Below are positions 54,332 through 63,742 of a stretch of 64,000 nucleotides of DNA, in pieces. A model generated the notes under the pieces. The model saw nothing but the letters and a program-made list of their open reading frames with translations. It did no database searches and was not told where the DNA came from. Position 1 is the stretch's first letter. The number at the start of each line of letters is the position of its first letter. The DNA comes from Clostridium ljungdahlii (GTDB taxonomy: Bacteria > Bacillota > Clostridia > Clostridiales > Clostridiaceae): contig NZ_LITT01000008.1 of assembly GCF_001636845.1 (NCBI RefSeq), positions 1-64,000 on the forward strand. Direction: 5' to 3'. A program made the translations under genes and the position numbers.

Positions 54332-55726
54332 ATGATAAGTAAATTAAATTACTTTAATTTTAAAAATTTTAAAGGTAAGTATTTAATCACTAATGATTTG
54401 GGAAATTACTTGTTTTTATCACAACAAGAATTTGAAAAATTATGCGGGCGAACTTATATTGAAGATAAAAATTTATGTGATAAATTATTAAAAAAATATT
54501 TTGTAGTAGATGGGAATAGAGAAATTGTTATAAATGAGGCTGCAAATGAACTCAGAAATCATAAAAGCTATTTGTTTGAAGGAACTCAACTTCATATATT
54601 TGTACTTACTACTAATTGCAATCAAAGTTGTATTTATTGTCAGGCATCTGCTAGTACTTTAAAAAATTCAAATAAAATAATGAGTAGGGAAGTGGCACAA
54701 AAGGCTGTTGATATAGCATTACAATCTCCTAGTAAAAACTTATCCTTTGAATTTCAAGGTGGAGAGCCTTTAATGAATTTTGAAGTGTTAAAATATATAG
54801 TTGAGTATGTTAAAGAAAGAAATAAAACTATAAAGAAAGAAATAAGCTTTAATCTGGTAAGTAATTTAATTTTGGCGGATGATGAAATTATAGAATTTCT
54901 CATAAGTAATGATATAAATATAGCTACTTCATTAGATGGTAATGAATATGTACATGATAAAAACAGACCATACAGAAAAGAAAGTTCCTTCAAAATTGTA
55001 AAAGAAAAAATAAATAAGATTAATAATTTGTATAAAGAAAAAAATAAAAAATGTAGAGTACAAGCTATTCAAACAACTACCAGGTTTAGCTTGGAAAACT
55101 GGAAGGAAATAATAGATACCTATGTAGATTTGAGTATGGAAAATATATTTATAAGACCATTAACACCATTAGGAAATTCAAAGGAACATTGGAATAAAGT
55201 TGGATACACACCAGAAGAGTTCTTGGATTTTTATAGAAAGTGCTGTAATTATATAAAAAATTTAAATAATAGAGGTATAAATATAAAAGAAGGACATTAT
55301 TCTATATTCCTATCTAAAATATTAAAAAATGATTATATAAATTATATGGAGCTTAGATCACCTTGTGGTGGAACTATAGGTCAAATGGCATATAATTATG
55401 ATGGATATATATATACTTGTGATGAAGGCAGAATGCTTGCAGAAAGAGGTAATGAAAGCTTTAAAATAGGTAATGTATATAAAAATGACTTTAATTCGCT
55501 AGTTAATAGTAAAGTATGTTCAACATTATGTACTGCCTCTTGTATAGAAACTTTACCAGCATGTTCAGATTGTGTATATAATCCTTATTGTGGAGTGTGT
55601 CCAGTGTACAATTATGATAAAACAGGATCTTTGTTTGATCAGATGCCAGGAAATTATAAATGTAAGATTTATAAAGGTATTTTGGATTTGATCTTTGAAG
55701 ATGTTTTTTTACTATCATTTTTGTAA
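54332..55726 (+). CDS. hxsB: His-Xaa-Ser system radical SAM maturase HxsB
   Basis: Radical SAM-SPASM protein of 464 residues. The core motif CNQSCIYC is near residues 95-102, with FEFQGGEPLMN following. The C-terminal SPASM region has seven or more cysteines (CGGTIGQMAYNYDGYIYTCDEG, CSTLCTASC, CSDCVYNPYCGVCPV) for auxiliary 4Fe-4S clusters. N-terminal residues 1-85 form the precursor-binding type domain seen in peptide maturases. AAGAGGTAA precedes ATG 54332. It ends the operon; a terminator follows at 55733. Confidence 0.9.
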   Translation: MISKLNYFNFKNFKGKYLITNDLGNYLFLSQQEFEKLCGRTYIEDKNLCDKLLKKYFVVDGNREIVINEAANELRNHKSYLFEGTQLHIFVLTTNCNQSCIYCQASASTLKNSNKIMSREVAQKAVDIALQSPSKNLSFEFQGGEPLMNFEVLKYIVEYVKERNKTIKKEISFNLVSNLILADDEIIEFLISNDINIATSLDGNEYVHDKNRPYRKESSFKIVKEKINKINNLYKEKNKKCRVQAIQTTTRFSLENWKEIIDTYVDLSMENIFIRPLTPLGNSKEHWNKVGYTPEEFLDFYRKCCNYIKNLNNRGINIKEGHYSIFLSKILKNDYINYMELRSPCGGTIGQMAYNYDGYIYTCDEGRMLAERGNESFKIGNVYKNDFNSLVNSKVCSTLCTASCIETLPACSDCVYNPYCGVCPVYNYDKTGSLFDQMPGNYKCKIYKGILDLIFEDVFLLSFL

Positions 55727-55732
55727 TAAAAG

Positions 55733-55770
55733 ACCTATGCTTTAACAAGAGTTTTAGCATAGGTTTTTAC
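55733..55770 (+). terminator. terminator of the Hxs operon
   Basis: ACCTATGCT (55733-55741) pairs with AGCATAGGT (55756-55764), then TTTTTAC. It is the first part of the 118-base repeat. Confidence 0.8.
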
Positions 55771-55850
55771 AATTATTTAAATGGAAATAACTTAGTAACA
55801 TATTTAAAAATATTATTATGTGCTAGAATGTTTAACAGGGATATAAACAG
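55733..55850 (+). repeat. 118-base direct repeat, copy 1
   Basis: Matches 60246-60362 with roughly a dozen differences, from the terminator hairpin to ACAG. Copy 2 lies directly before the SNF2-type helicase start. The two copies flank 4.4 kb with LMW-PTP, cyuA and the GGDEF-EAL gene. Confidence 0.85.
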
Positions 55851-55852
55851 AG

Positions 55853-56100
55853 TTCTTGGTTTCAGGTGGAGTTTTTTCTCCATCTGAAACTTATTAACAG
55901 GATTCTTAGTGCTTTAGCACTTAGAAGGCGTTATCCTTTAGGAAAAATCGTTATCCAGGGGCGTAGCAGCCGTTATCCCCCCACTTTATAAGAAAAGCAG
56001 ATATCCCAAATCTTTGATTTGGCGATAGTCGCTTTCGCTGTATGCGATGGGGGGTATTACGGCTAGTAGCCATCGGATAAACAGAAGAGAATTTACTTCA
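55853..56100. repeat. hairpin-rich structured element
   Basis: No gene is present. Hairpins follow one another: GTTTCAGGTGGAG/CTCCATCTGAAAC, CTTAGTGC-TTTA-GCACTTAG, CCAAATC-TTT-GATTTGG and CGCTTTCG-type pairs near 56030. A longer pairing joins AGCCGTTATCCCCCC (about 55967) with GGGGGGTATTACGGCT (about 56050), giving a branched fold. GTTATCC recurs three times. It could be a MITE, a noncoding RNA, or a mosaic of short palindromic repeats. Confidence 0.55.
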
Positions 56101-56106
56101 CCCCTG

Positions 56107-56592
56107 TTATATCAAGGATGAAGCATTTTTACAAGAAGCTTTATTTGATATGTATTTTAAAAGAGCTTCACAGCCTATTTTTATATCATCATAGGTCTCA
56201 TCGAAATTACCTGTGTACCAGGGATCTGGGATGTCACCTGGAATATCTGAAAAATCAAGAAGCTTTGTAACCTTGTTTTCAGGATCTTGTCCAATTATTC
56301 TGAGAATATTTTTTATATTATAGCTGTCCATTCCTATGATATAATCATATTTCTGATAATCCAATTTGCTTAGCTGAACGGCATATTTTCCATCTGTTGA
56401 AATACCGAATTTAGAAAGCTTGTCTCTTGTGCCTCTATGAACAGGATTACCGATCTCTTCAGTGCTTGTTGCAGAAGATGCTATAAAGAAATTATCTTCA
56501 AGTCTGCGTTTTTTGACCATATCTTTTAATACAAATTCAGCCATTGGTGAGCGGCATATGTTGCCGTGACATACAAACATTATCCTAATCAT
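56107..56592 (-). CDS. low-molecular-weight protein tyrosine phosphatase
   Basis: Phosphatase of 161 residues. The P-loop CHGNICRS (CX5R, Cys 8) is at the very start, and the general-acid loop DIPDPWYTG is near residues 122-130. The MDSYNIKNI segment is also typical. It removes phosphate from protein tyrosine in the cytoplasm; substrates are unknown. ATG 56592 is preceded by a weak GAGG. It stands alone between the structured element and cyuA. Confidence 0.93.
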   Translation of the reverse strand: MIRIMFVCHGNICRSPMAEFVLKDMVKKRRLEDNFFIASSATSTEEIGNPVHRGTRDKLSKFGISTDGKYAVQLSKLDYQKYDYIIGMDSYNIKNILRIIGQDPENKVTKLLDFSDIPGDIPDPWYTGNFDETYDDIKIGCEALLKYISNKASCKNASSLI

Positions 56593-56815
56593 ATATTATA
56601 CCTCGTTTAAATAATATTTTTGTTCTCGATTGACATAACAAATAAATTATATCATGCTTTTATTATGCAGACAAAATTAGGGCTAAGCTTGTAGTAAATT
56701 GGTGTCTGAATATAGATTCATAGGCTTTTACTATGGGGCATATCTTAGACATAGTATATCTTGTAAAAGTGAATTTAAATCTTCCATAATAATTATATAA
56801 ATTTAAGGAGAAAAT

Positions 56816-58138
56816 GTGTTTATGCATGAGTTAACACAATTAATTAAAGATGATATGAAGCCTGCATTGGGGGTAACGGAGCCAGGTGCAATTGCCTTTG
56901 CAGTAGCAAAAGCAAAAAGTTACACAAAAGGCAATGTGGTAAAAATAAATGTGGCAATGAACAGTGGCATGTATAAGAATGCTTTTACCTGTGGAATACC
57001 AAACAGCAGCGAGGTTGGCAATGTCTTTGCTGCAGCACTGGGATATGTAGCAGGAGATGCAAAAAAGGGACTTGAAGCATTGGAAAATGTAACAAATGAG
57101 GATAATATAGAAGCCCATAAACTCGTAAAATCTGGTGCTGTCACAGTTGAACTTAAGGGAATTACAAGTAAAATATTTATAGAAGCTGCAGTTATTACTG
57201 AAAGTGATACAGCCGTTGTTACCATAGAAGATTCTCATACAAATATCACAAAGATTACTGTAAATGGAAAATTAGAAATGGAACAAAAAGATGAAAAAGA
57301 GGATGATGGTGATGAGCTGTCAAAAGAAGTATTTGATATACATAAATATACTCTTCATCAATTATACGATTATATTACAACTGTTGATGTTAAAGAAATA
57401 AGTTTTATAGAAGAAGCTTATAAAGTTAATCTTAAATTATATGATGAAGGATTAAAGAACCCTAGAACAACATTTGCCAGACATCTTCTGAAAAACAATG
57501 GAGGAAAGGAAATCTCTAAAGATGAACAGTCTACTGCATCTTTACTTTGCAATGCGGCAATTGAAGCTCGTGTAATTGGTTTGGATAAGCCGGCAATGAG
57601 TATTACAGGTTCTGGTGCCCATGGAATTATAGCTACAATGCCTTTGTATGCAGCTTATAAAGTAAATGGTTATACAAAAGAACAACTACTTCGTGCTACT
57701 GCACTGAGCTATTTAGTTTGCATGTATATTAAAGAATATTCTGGAAAACTTTCGGCCTTTTGTGGCTGCGCAATAGCAGCAGGTTCTGGAATGGCTTGTG
57801 CATTAGTATATTTACGAGGTGGAAATGTAGATGTTATGGCCCATGTGCTAAACAATATGGCTAGCAGTATTACCGGTATGATATGCGATGGTGGAAACCA
57901 GGGCTGCACTATGAAAGGAATTGTTGCTGTAGATGCTGTCTATAAAGCTGTAGATTTTGCAATGAACGGTATATATATTGAGGATGTACACGGAATTAAT
58001 GGTAAAACTCCTGAAGAAACCATGAAAAATATGGGCTGTATTGCATCTCCAGGGATGGTTGGTACGGAAAAAACCATTGTGGAGATTTTTGAAAACAAAA
58101 GAAAGATTAATTCAAGACACATAAATGACGTGATATAA
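56816..58138 (+). CDS. cyuA: CyuA / UPF0597 family L-cysteine desulfidase-like protein
   Basis: Protein of 440 residues with the serine dehydratase alpha-like fold. It begins DMKPALGVTEPGAIAFAVAKA. The second half carries the cysteines expected to bind a 4Fe-4S cluster (AFCGCAIAAGSGMACALVYLRGG and MICDGGNQGCTMKG) and a SGAHGIIATMPLY segment. Such enzymes split L-cysteine to sulfide, pyruvate and ammonia. AAGGAG at 56805-56810 fits GTG 56816; ATG 56822 is the alternative. No transporter is adjacent. Confidence 0.85.
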   Translation: MFMHELTQLIKDDMKPALGVTEPGAIAFAVAKAKSYTKGNVVKINVAMNSGMYKNAFTCGIPNSSEVGNVFAAALGYVAGDAKKGLEALENVTNEDNIEAHKLVKSGAVTVELKGITSKIFIEAAVITESDTAVVTIEDSHTNITKITVNGKLEMEQKDEKEDDGDELSKEVFDIHKYTLHQLYDYITTVDVKEISFIEEAYKVNLKLYDEGLKNPRTTFARHLLKNNGGKEISKDEQSTASLLCNAAIEARVIGLDKPAMSITGSGAHGIIATMPLYAAYKVNGYTKEQLLRATALSYLVCMYIKEYSGKLSAFCGCAIAAGSGMACALVYLRGGNVDVMAHVLNNMASSITGMICDGGNQGCTMKGIVAVDAVYKAVDFAMNGIYIEDVHGINGKTPEETMKNMGCIASPGMVGTEKTIVEIFENKRKINSRHINDVI

Positions 58139-58250
58139 TAAGGTAAGGTGTTGAACAGGCTATCACTGAAGGTCTATATAAGAATGGGAAAACTGTAAGA
58201 AGTAATAAATAAGTTTAAAATATGAATTATTGTATTTAACGGGAGAAATT

Positions 58251-60224
58251 ATGATAAAAAAGATAATTAATAAAATTAGAAAAAATTTTTTTGTTGCGGT
58301 TATTTCAAAAAATCCAAAATTACAAATTATATTTAATAGTGTTATAATGTTAGCTTTGACAATATTTCTAATATTTACGTTTATTTCTTATAAAACACTT
58401 AAAGATAGTTACAACAATGAAACTAATATGTACCAAAATGGATATTTAACTTCTGCTTATGCAAATAAAATCAATGAAGATATTTGGAGTATACGATTAT
58501 ACGCACTGTATTCAGTTAATGATTATATGAATATGAAAGATAAGATAGATGAATATGAAAAAGATGTTGAAGAAAATATTAATAAATATACCACGCTTCA
58601 CGATTTAACTAATGAAGAAAAAGATTTAGTTGTTCAACTTAAAGAATCAAATAAGAAATATTTAAATAGATTAAATGAATTGCTTGGAAAGCTAAAAGAA
58701 TCTAAAACTATTACCAATGATGAAAAGAAAGAAATAATGGATTTAGGAGATAGAAGAATTGAACTAAGCAAAGAAATGTTAAATTATTCAGACCAATATA
58801 TAAAAAGTTTAAGTGATAAAAATGAAATTATAAAGGAAATCACCTTACGGACAATAATTGCTATTAATTTTGCAATGATACTTTTGTTTAGTTTAATGAT
58901 GTTTGTGGTTACTAAAATAATTAAAAAGATGGATTACTATGCATTTCATAATTGTGTTACTGACCTTCCAAATAAGAATTATGTATTAAACACATTAGTT
59001 AAAGAAATTCCTAAAATAAATACCTATTCCATATTAATAAGTTTGGATATGGATAATTTTAAAGCTGTAAATGATACGCTAGGTCATATTTCAGGTGATG
59101 AATTTTTAAAACAGGCAGGAAGAAGATTTAAGAAGGTAATGCATATTCAAGACTACATTTGTCATAATGGAGGCGATGAGTTTTTATTTTTAATAAAGTC
59201 TGTTAAGAATAAAGATGAAGCAGAGGTAATGCTTAGGCAGATTTTAAATGTATTTAAAAAGCCTTTTAATATTTATGGAAAAAATGTTGATTATGTGACT
59301 GCAAGCCTGGGTGTGGCAGTTATTCCTAAAGACGGAAATAATTTTGAAACTTTGTACAAGCGTGCAGATGATGCTATGTATGAATCTAAAAGAATAGGCA
59401 AACATGTATATAGCTTTTATAATGACGCTATAAATGTTGGTATATATGAAGACACAATAAAGAAAAAAGCAATAGAAGATGGCATTAAAAATGGTGAGTT
59501 TAAAGTTTTTTATCAACCTAAAATTTCAAAAAATGGTGAGGTATTAGGTGCGGAAGCGCTTGTAAGATGGATTAAAGAGGGTAATAAGATTATACCTCCT
59601 TCAGAATTTATTGATTTTGCAGAAAGGGAAGGTCTTATAAAATATATAGGAGAATCAGTCATTATTGAGGTATGCAAGAATGTATCAAATTGGATTGACA
59701 AAGGTTATAAAAATTTTAAAGTAGCTGTAAATTTATCTACAGAACAGCTCATTGACAGTAAACTATGTGACAACTTACTGAAAATAATAAAAAGATTTAA
59801 AGTGCCTTTTGAGTATATAGAATTTGAAGTTACAGAAACAACAATAGTGAAGAATTTTGATGAAGCTGTAAATAATATAAATAAAATAAGAGCTAATGGA
59901 ATCAAAATAAGTCTTGATGATTTTGGAACTGGATACTCATCATTAAATTATTTAAAAAATATGCCCATAGATATTATTAAAATTGATAAATCCTTTGTTG
60001 ATGATATAACTTCAAATGAAGCAAGTGTGGTAATGATTAATACAATTATATCATTATCTCATTATTTTGGATATGAAGTTGTAGCAGAAGGAGTAGAAGA
60101 AATAGAACAAATAAAATATTTAAAAAGCTTAGGATGTGATATATTCCAAGGATATTATTATGGAAAACCAATGGAAGATACAAATTTTGAAAATGAATTC
60201 TTAAAGCTCCATAATATAAATTGA
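58251..60224 (+). CDS. GGDEF-EAL cyclic di-GMP protein, membrane-bound
   Basis: Protein of 657 residues. Membrane segments near residues 25-50 and 200-225 bracket a helical outside sensor domain. The GGDEF domain (about 240-395) has an intact HNGGDEFLFL active site but no RxxD inhibitory site before it (MHIQD). The EAL domain (about 405-655) keeps EALVRW, NLSTEQL, EVTETT, LDDFGTGYSSL, IKIDKSFV and AEGVEE, so phosphodiesterase activity looks possible. GGGAGAAA selects ATG 58251. Which activity dominates cannot be told. Confidence 0.92.
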   Translation: MIKKIINKIRKNFFVAVISKNPKLQIIFNSVIMLALTIFLIFTFISYKTLKDSYNNETNMYQNGYLTSAYANKINEDIWSIRLYALYSVNDYMNMKDKIDEYEKDVEENINKYTTLHDLTNEEKDLVVQLKESNKKYLNRLNELLGKLKESKTITNDEKKEIMDLGDRRIELSKEMLNYSDQYIKSLSDKNEIIKEITLRTIIAINFAMILLFSLMMFVVTKIIKKMDYYAFHNCVTDLPNKNYVLNTLVKEIPKINTYSILISLDMDNFKAVNDTLGHISGDEFLKQAGRRFKKVMHIQDYICHNGGDEFLFLIKSVKNKDEAEVMLRQILNVFKKPFNIYGKNVDYVTASLGVAVIPKDGNNFETLYKRADDAMYESKRIGKHVYSFYNDAINVGIYEDTIKKKAIEDGIKNGEFKVFYQPKISKNGEVLGAEALVRWIKEGNKIIPPSEFIDFAEREGLIKYIGESVIIEVCKNVSNWIDKGYKNFKVAVNLSTEQLIDSKLCDNLLKIIKRFKVPFEYIEFEVTETTIVKNFDEAVNNINKIRANGIKISLDDFGTGYSSLNYLKNMPIDIIKIDKSFVDDITSNEASVVMINTIISLSHYFGYEVVAEGVEEIEQIKYLKSLGCDIFQGYYYGKPMEDTNFENEFLKLHNIN

Positions 60225-60240
60225 CTAACATTTTTATAAT

Positions 60241-60284
60241 GTAAAACCTATGCTTTAACAAGAGTTTTAGCATAGGTTTTACAA
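60241..60284 (+). terminator. terminator after the GGDEF-EAL gene
   Basis: GTAAAACCTATGCT (60241-60254) and AGCATAGGTTTTAC (60269-60282) form a perfect 14-base stem. Confidence 0.75.
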
Positions 60285-60362
60285 TTATTTCAATGAAAAT
60301 AATTTAGAAACATGTTTAAAAATATTATTATGTGCTAGAATGTTTAACAAGGATACAAACAG
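60246..60362 (+). repeat. 118-base direct repeat, copy 2
   Basis: Counterpart of 55733-55850. It includes the terminator hairpin and the conserved TATTATGTGCTAGAATG stretch; it also supplies the leader of the SNF2 gene. Confidence 0.85.
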
Positions 60363-60374
60363 GAGTGAATAAAT

Positions 60375-63300
60375 TTGTTTGAAATAAATGAAGGTATAAT
60401 AAGAGACAGTTTAAATTTTGAAACGTACGAAAAAGGTATTACATGTTATGAAAATGATCAAGTAGGAAACTTGAGTGTAAGTACTCAAGAAGAATTAGGG
60501 TGGAAGAAAACTACTATTAAGGGAAAAGTGAAGTCTTCTTCACAAATGCCTATAAAGTATAATGTAAAAATAATATATCCAAATGCCAATGAAAACATAA
60601 GTTGTCATTGTGACTGCAAAGCATATTATAATTATAATGCTCCATGCAAGCATATAGCTGCGGTGCTTATAAAATATGCTCGAGAAAAGAATAAATCAGG
60701 GATAAAGAAAAATAGTAAATTAATTCAACAATTAAAGAAAAGTCTAATACCCACTAAGACAAAGATGGAAACTAAGACTTTAAATATGCAGTATAAACTC
60801 CAATTTAATATTAGCCGCAGAGAAAGTGAAGCTTTTTTAGAATTAAAAGTGGGAGAAGAAAAACTTTATGTAGTAAAGAATATGAAAAGTTTTTTAGAGG
60901 CAGTTATAGAACATAATGAGCTGGAGTTTGGCAAAAGTTTTACATATAACTCATATTTACATAGGTTTAAGAACGAAGACAAATTTATTTTGAGCATGCT
61001 TAAAAATCTATATGAAATAGATAGGGCTACAGAGGACATGGTAATGTATGGTTATCATTATAGCAAAACAGCGAAATTTTTAAGCGGAAAAAAGGCAAGA
61101 CTTACGGAAAGTAACTTAAAAAAGTTTCTTGATAATATAGGAGAAACAGCGATAGATTTAGTCATAAATGATGATAACTACAGTGAAGTTAAAGTAGTAA
61201 AAGAAAATTTCCCTTTAGAATTTAAATTAGACAGCAAGGGGAATAATATAATTTTATCTCAAATCTCAAAGCTGCCTAAAGCTTTAGTCAAAAGTGGAAA
61301 TTATTTTTATTATAATAGCAAGATATATATGCCAACAAATGAACAGGTAAGGGTGTATAAAGCACTTTACAATACTTTTATTGAACAAAGAAACTCTGAA
61401 ATTACTTTTCAGCAAAATGAAAGTGAAGAAATAGCTTCTTATATAATTCCAGCCTTAAAAAAGATAGGTACAAAGGTAACAGTGAATAACAGTATTAAAG
61501 AGAAATTTTATGAAGAACCTTTAAAGCCTTGTCTTTATTTTGATAAGGATAAAGATGCTGTAGTTTGTGATGTAATATTTAAATATGGAGATATAGATAT
61601 AAATCCTTTAAAGGATGATGAGGCAAGGAAAGATGATGAGAAGGTATTGGTTAGAGACATTAAGGAAGAAGCAGCTATAGTAGATACTTTGACTGCTTTT
61701 CAATTTGAAAAGGGGAAATTTAAATTTATTTTAAAGGATGAGGATAAAATTTTGGATTTTGTTGGGGAAGGCCTTGAAAAACTTCAGGAATCCGCAGAAA
61801 TTTACTATTCGGACGCCTTTAAAGATATAAGAATTTATACCACTAAAAGCTATAAATCTAACATAAGATTAAATGATGAGGATCTTTTAGAATTTACCTT
61901 TAATATTGATGGGGTAAATAGAAAAGAGTTAAAGCACATATTTGATGCATTAAAACAAAAGAAAAAATATTATAGACTTAAAAATGGAGGTTTTATTCCC
62001 CTGCAGACTGGAGAACTTCAAAACATGTCCGATATGATAGATTATTTAAACATCAAGACTTCAGATCTTGAAAAGGATCAAATAGTTCTTCCTAAATATA
62101 ATGCTGTTTACATGGATACAAGTCTTAAGGAAAATAATATAACTTTTGTACAAAGAAATAAGAAGTTTAGAGAACTTATAAATAATATAAAGGATATAGG
62201 TGACATTGATTATACAATTCCAGAAAAGCTGGATAATATTATGAGAGGTTATCAAAAATTTGGATTTAAGTGGATTAAAACTCTTTCTAGCTGTGGGTTT
62301 GGAGGCATTTTAGCAGATGAAATGGGTCTTGGAAAAACTCTTCAGACTATAGCTTTTATAAAATCAGAGGTAGATGAAAATGAGGAAAAGCAGCCTTCTT
62401 TGGTGGTGTGTCCTACATCCTTAGTGTACAATTGGGAAAGTGAAATAAATAAATTTCAATCGGATCTAAAATCCTTAGTTGTATCAGGCAGCAGGAATGT
62501 AAGAGAAAGTCAGTTAAAAGAGATTAATGAGGCGGATATAGTTATAACCTCCTATGCACTTATTAAAAGAGATATAGAGGAATATAAAGCTATAAAATTT
62601 AGACACTGCTTTTTAGATGAAGCTCAAAATATAAAAAATCCTAATTCTTTAAATGCTCAAAGTGTAAAATCCATTAAAGCTGGCAGCTATTTTGCACTAA
62701 CAGGAACCCCTATTGAAAATTCTATTACAGAATTATGGTCAATTTTTGATTTTATCATGCCAGGATATTTATTGAGTCATGGAAAGTTTAGCCAAAAATA
62801 TGAAATACCTATTATAAAGAATGGTGATAAAAAGGCTTTAGAGGAATTGAATAAACATATTAGACCTTTTATTCTTAGAAGGCTTAAGAAGGATGTCATA
62901 AAAGAACTTCCACCTAAAATTGAACATAATATGGTGATAGATATGACAGAGGATCAAAAGAAAGTATACGCAGCTTATCTTCAGCAAGCTAAAGAGGAAT
63001 TGAATAATGAAATAAGAGATAAAGGCATTAATAAAAGTAAAATAAAGATACTTTCTATAATCACAAGACTTAGGCAAATATGCTGTGATCCCTCTACTTT
63101 TATAGAAAATTATGAAAGTGATAATGGAAAAATGGAAGCTCTTATGGATATAGTACAGAATAGTGTAAATGATGGGCATAAAATATTGCTATTTTCTCAA
63201 TTTACCTCTGTGCTTAAAAATATTGGAAATATGTTCAAAAATGAAAATATAAAGTATATGTACCTTGATGGCAGCGTAAAAGCAGAAAACAGAGGGGAAA

Positions 63301-63641
63301 TGGTCAGGGAGTTTAATGAGGGGGAAATTCCTATATTTTTAATATCTCTTAAAGCTGGTGGAACAGGACTAAATCTAACTTCTGCAGATATAGTTATTCA
63401 TTATGATCCCTGGTGGAATCCAGCAGTAGAAAATCAGGCTTCGGACAGAGCTCATAGGATTGGGCAGAAGAAAACTGTAGAGGTTATTAGGCTTATTGCT
63501 AAAGGAACTATAGAAGAGAAAATACACAAAATACAGGAGAAAAAGAAAGAAATAATAAACGATGTTATAGAAGAAAATACTGGAGAGCAAATTTTGCTTT
63601 CCAATATGGAAGAAAAGGATATCGAGGAGCTTTTCAGTTAA
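60375..63641 (+). CDS. SNF2-family helicase with SWIM zinc finger
   Basis: SF2/SNF2 ATPase of 1088 residues. Near residue 78 a SWIM finger (CHCDCKAYYNYNAPCKHIAAVL) gives the CxC...CxH zinc site. A middle region of the bacterial SNF2-associated type follows. The motor has Walker A DEMGLGKTLQT near residue 655, DEAQ in FLDEAQNIKNP, LTGTPIENS, SLKAGGTGLNLT and QASDRAHRIGQKKTV. Start TTG 60375 follows AGGAG at 60361-60365. Such proteins remodel DNA-protein complexes; bacterial members are found in repair and defence contexts. Confidence 0.93.
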   Translation: MFEINEGIIRDSLNFETYEKGITCYENDQVGNLSVSTQEELGWKKTTIKGKVKSSSQMPIKYNVKIIYPNANENISCHCDCKAYYNYNAPCKHIAAVLIKYAREKNKSGIKKNSKLIQQLKKSLIPTKTKMETKTLNMQYKLQFNISRRESEAFLELKVGEEKLYVVKNMKSFLEAVIEHNELEFGKSFTYNSYLHRFKNEDKFILSMLKNLYEIDRATEDMVMYGYHYSKTAKFLSGKKARLTESNLKKFLDNIGETAIDLVINDDNYSEVKVVKENFPLEFKLDSKGNNIILSQISKLPKALVKSGNYFYYNSKIYMPTNEQVRVYKALYNTFIEQRNSEITFQQNESEEIASYIIPALKKIGTKVTVNNSIKEKFYEEPLKPCLYFDKDKDAVVCDVIFKYGDIDINPLKDDEARKDDEKVLVRDIKEEAAIVDTLTAFQFEKGKFKFILKDEDKILDFVGEGLEKLQESAEIYYSDAFKDIRIYTTKSYKSNIRLNDEDLLEFTFNIDGVNRKELKHIFDALKQKKKYYRLKNGGFIPLQTGELQNMSDMIDYLNIKTSDLEKDQIVLPKYNAVYMDTSLKENNITFVQRNKKFRELINNIKDIGDIDYTIPEKLDNIMRGYQKFGFKWIKTLSSCGFGGILADEMGLGKTLQTIAFIKSEVDENEEKQPSLVVCPTSLVYNWESEINKFQSDLKSLVVSGSRNVRESQLKEINEADIVITSYALIKRDIEEYKAIKFRHCFLDEAQNIKNPNSLNAQSVKSIKAGSYFALTGTPIENSITELWSIFDFIMPGYLLSHGKFSQKYEIPIIKNGDKKALEELNKHIRPFILRRLKKDVIKELPPKIEHNMVIDMTEDQKKVYAAYLQQAKEELNNEIRDKGINKSKIKILSIITRLRQICCDPSTFIENYESDNGKMEALMDIVQNSVNDGHKILLFSQFTSVLKNIGNMFKNENIKYMYLDGSVKAENRGEMVREFNEGEIPIFLISLKAGGTGLNLTSADIVIHYDPWWNPAVENQASDRAHRIGQKKTVEVIRLIAKGTIEEKIHKIQEKKKEIINDVIEENTGEQILLSNMEEKDIEELFS

Positions 63642-63742
63642 ATCTTCACATTAATTTCTACAAGTGTGTCAAAGTTATATTAAAAGAAGTGTCTTATGAA
63701 GATAATTCCACAAGGCACTATATGAAAATAAACTACTTCAAT

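Noticed and set aside
55503-55760. Minus-strand reading frame starting in the 118-base repeat after hxsB
   Set aside because: A similar frame appears at 60046-60273 only because the repeat is duplicated; both run antisense to well-supported genes and have no ribosome-binding site.
56840-57238. Minus-strand frame with many Cys opposite cyuA
   Set aside because: Shadow of the plus-strand Ala/Thr-rich coding sequence; cyuA is well supported over the same bases.
58139-58250. Possible short gene tail (VEQAITEGLYKNGKTVRSNK) after cyuA
   Set aside because: Only 20 codons with no start and no recognisable family; may be chance or a remnant.
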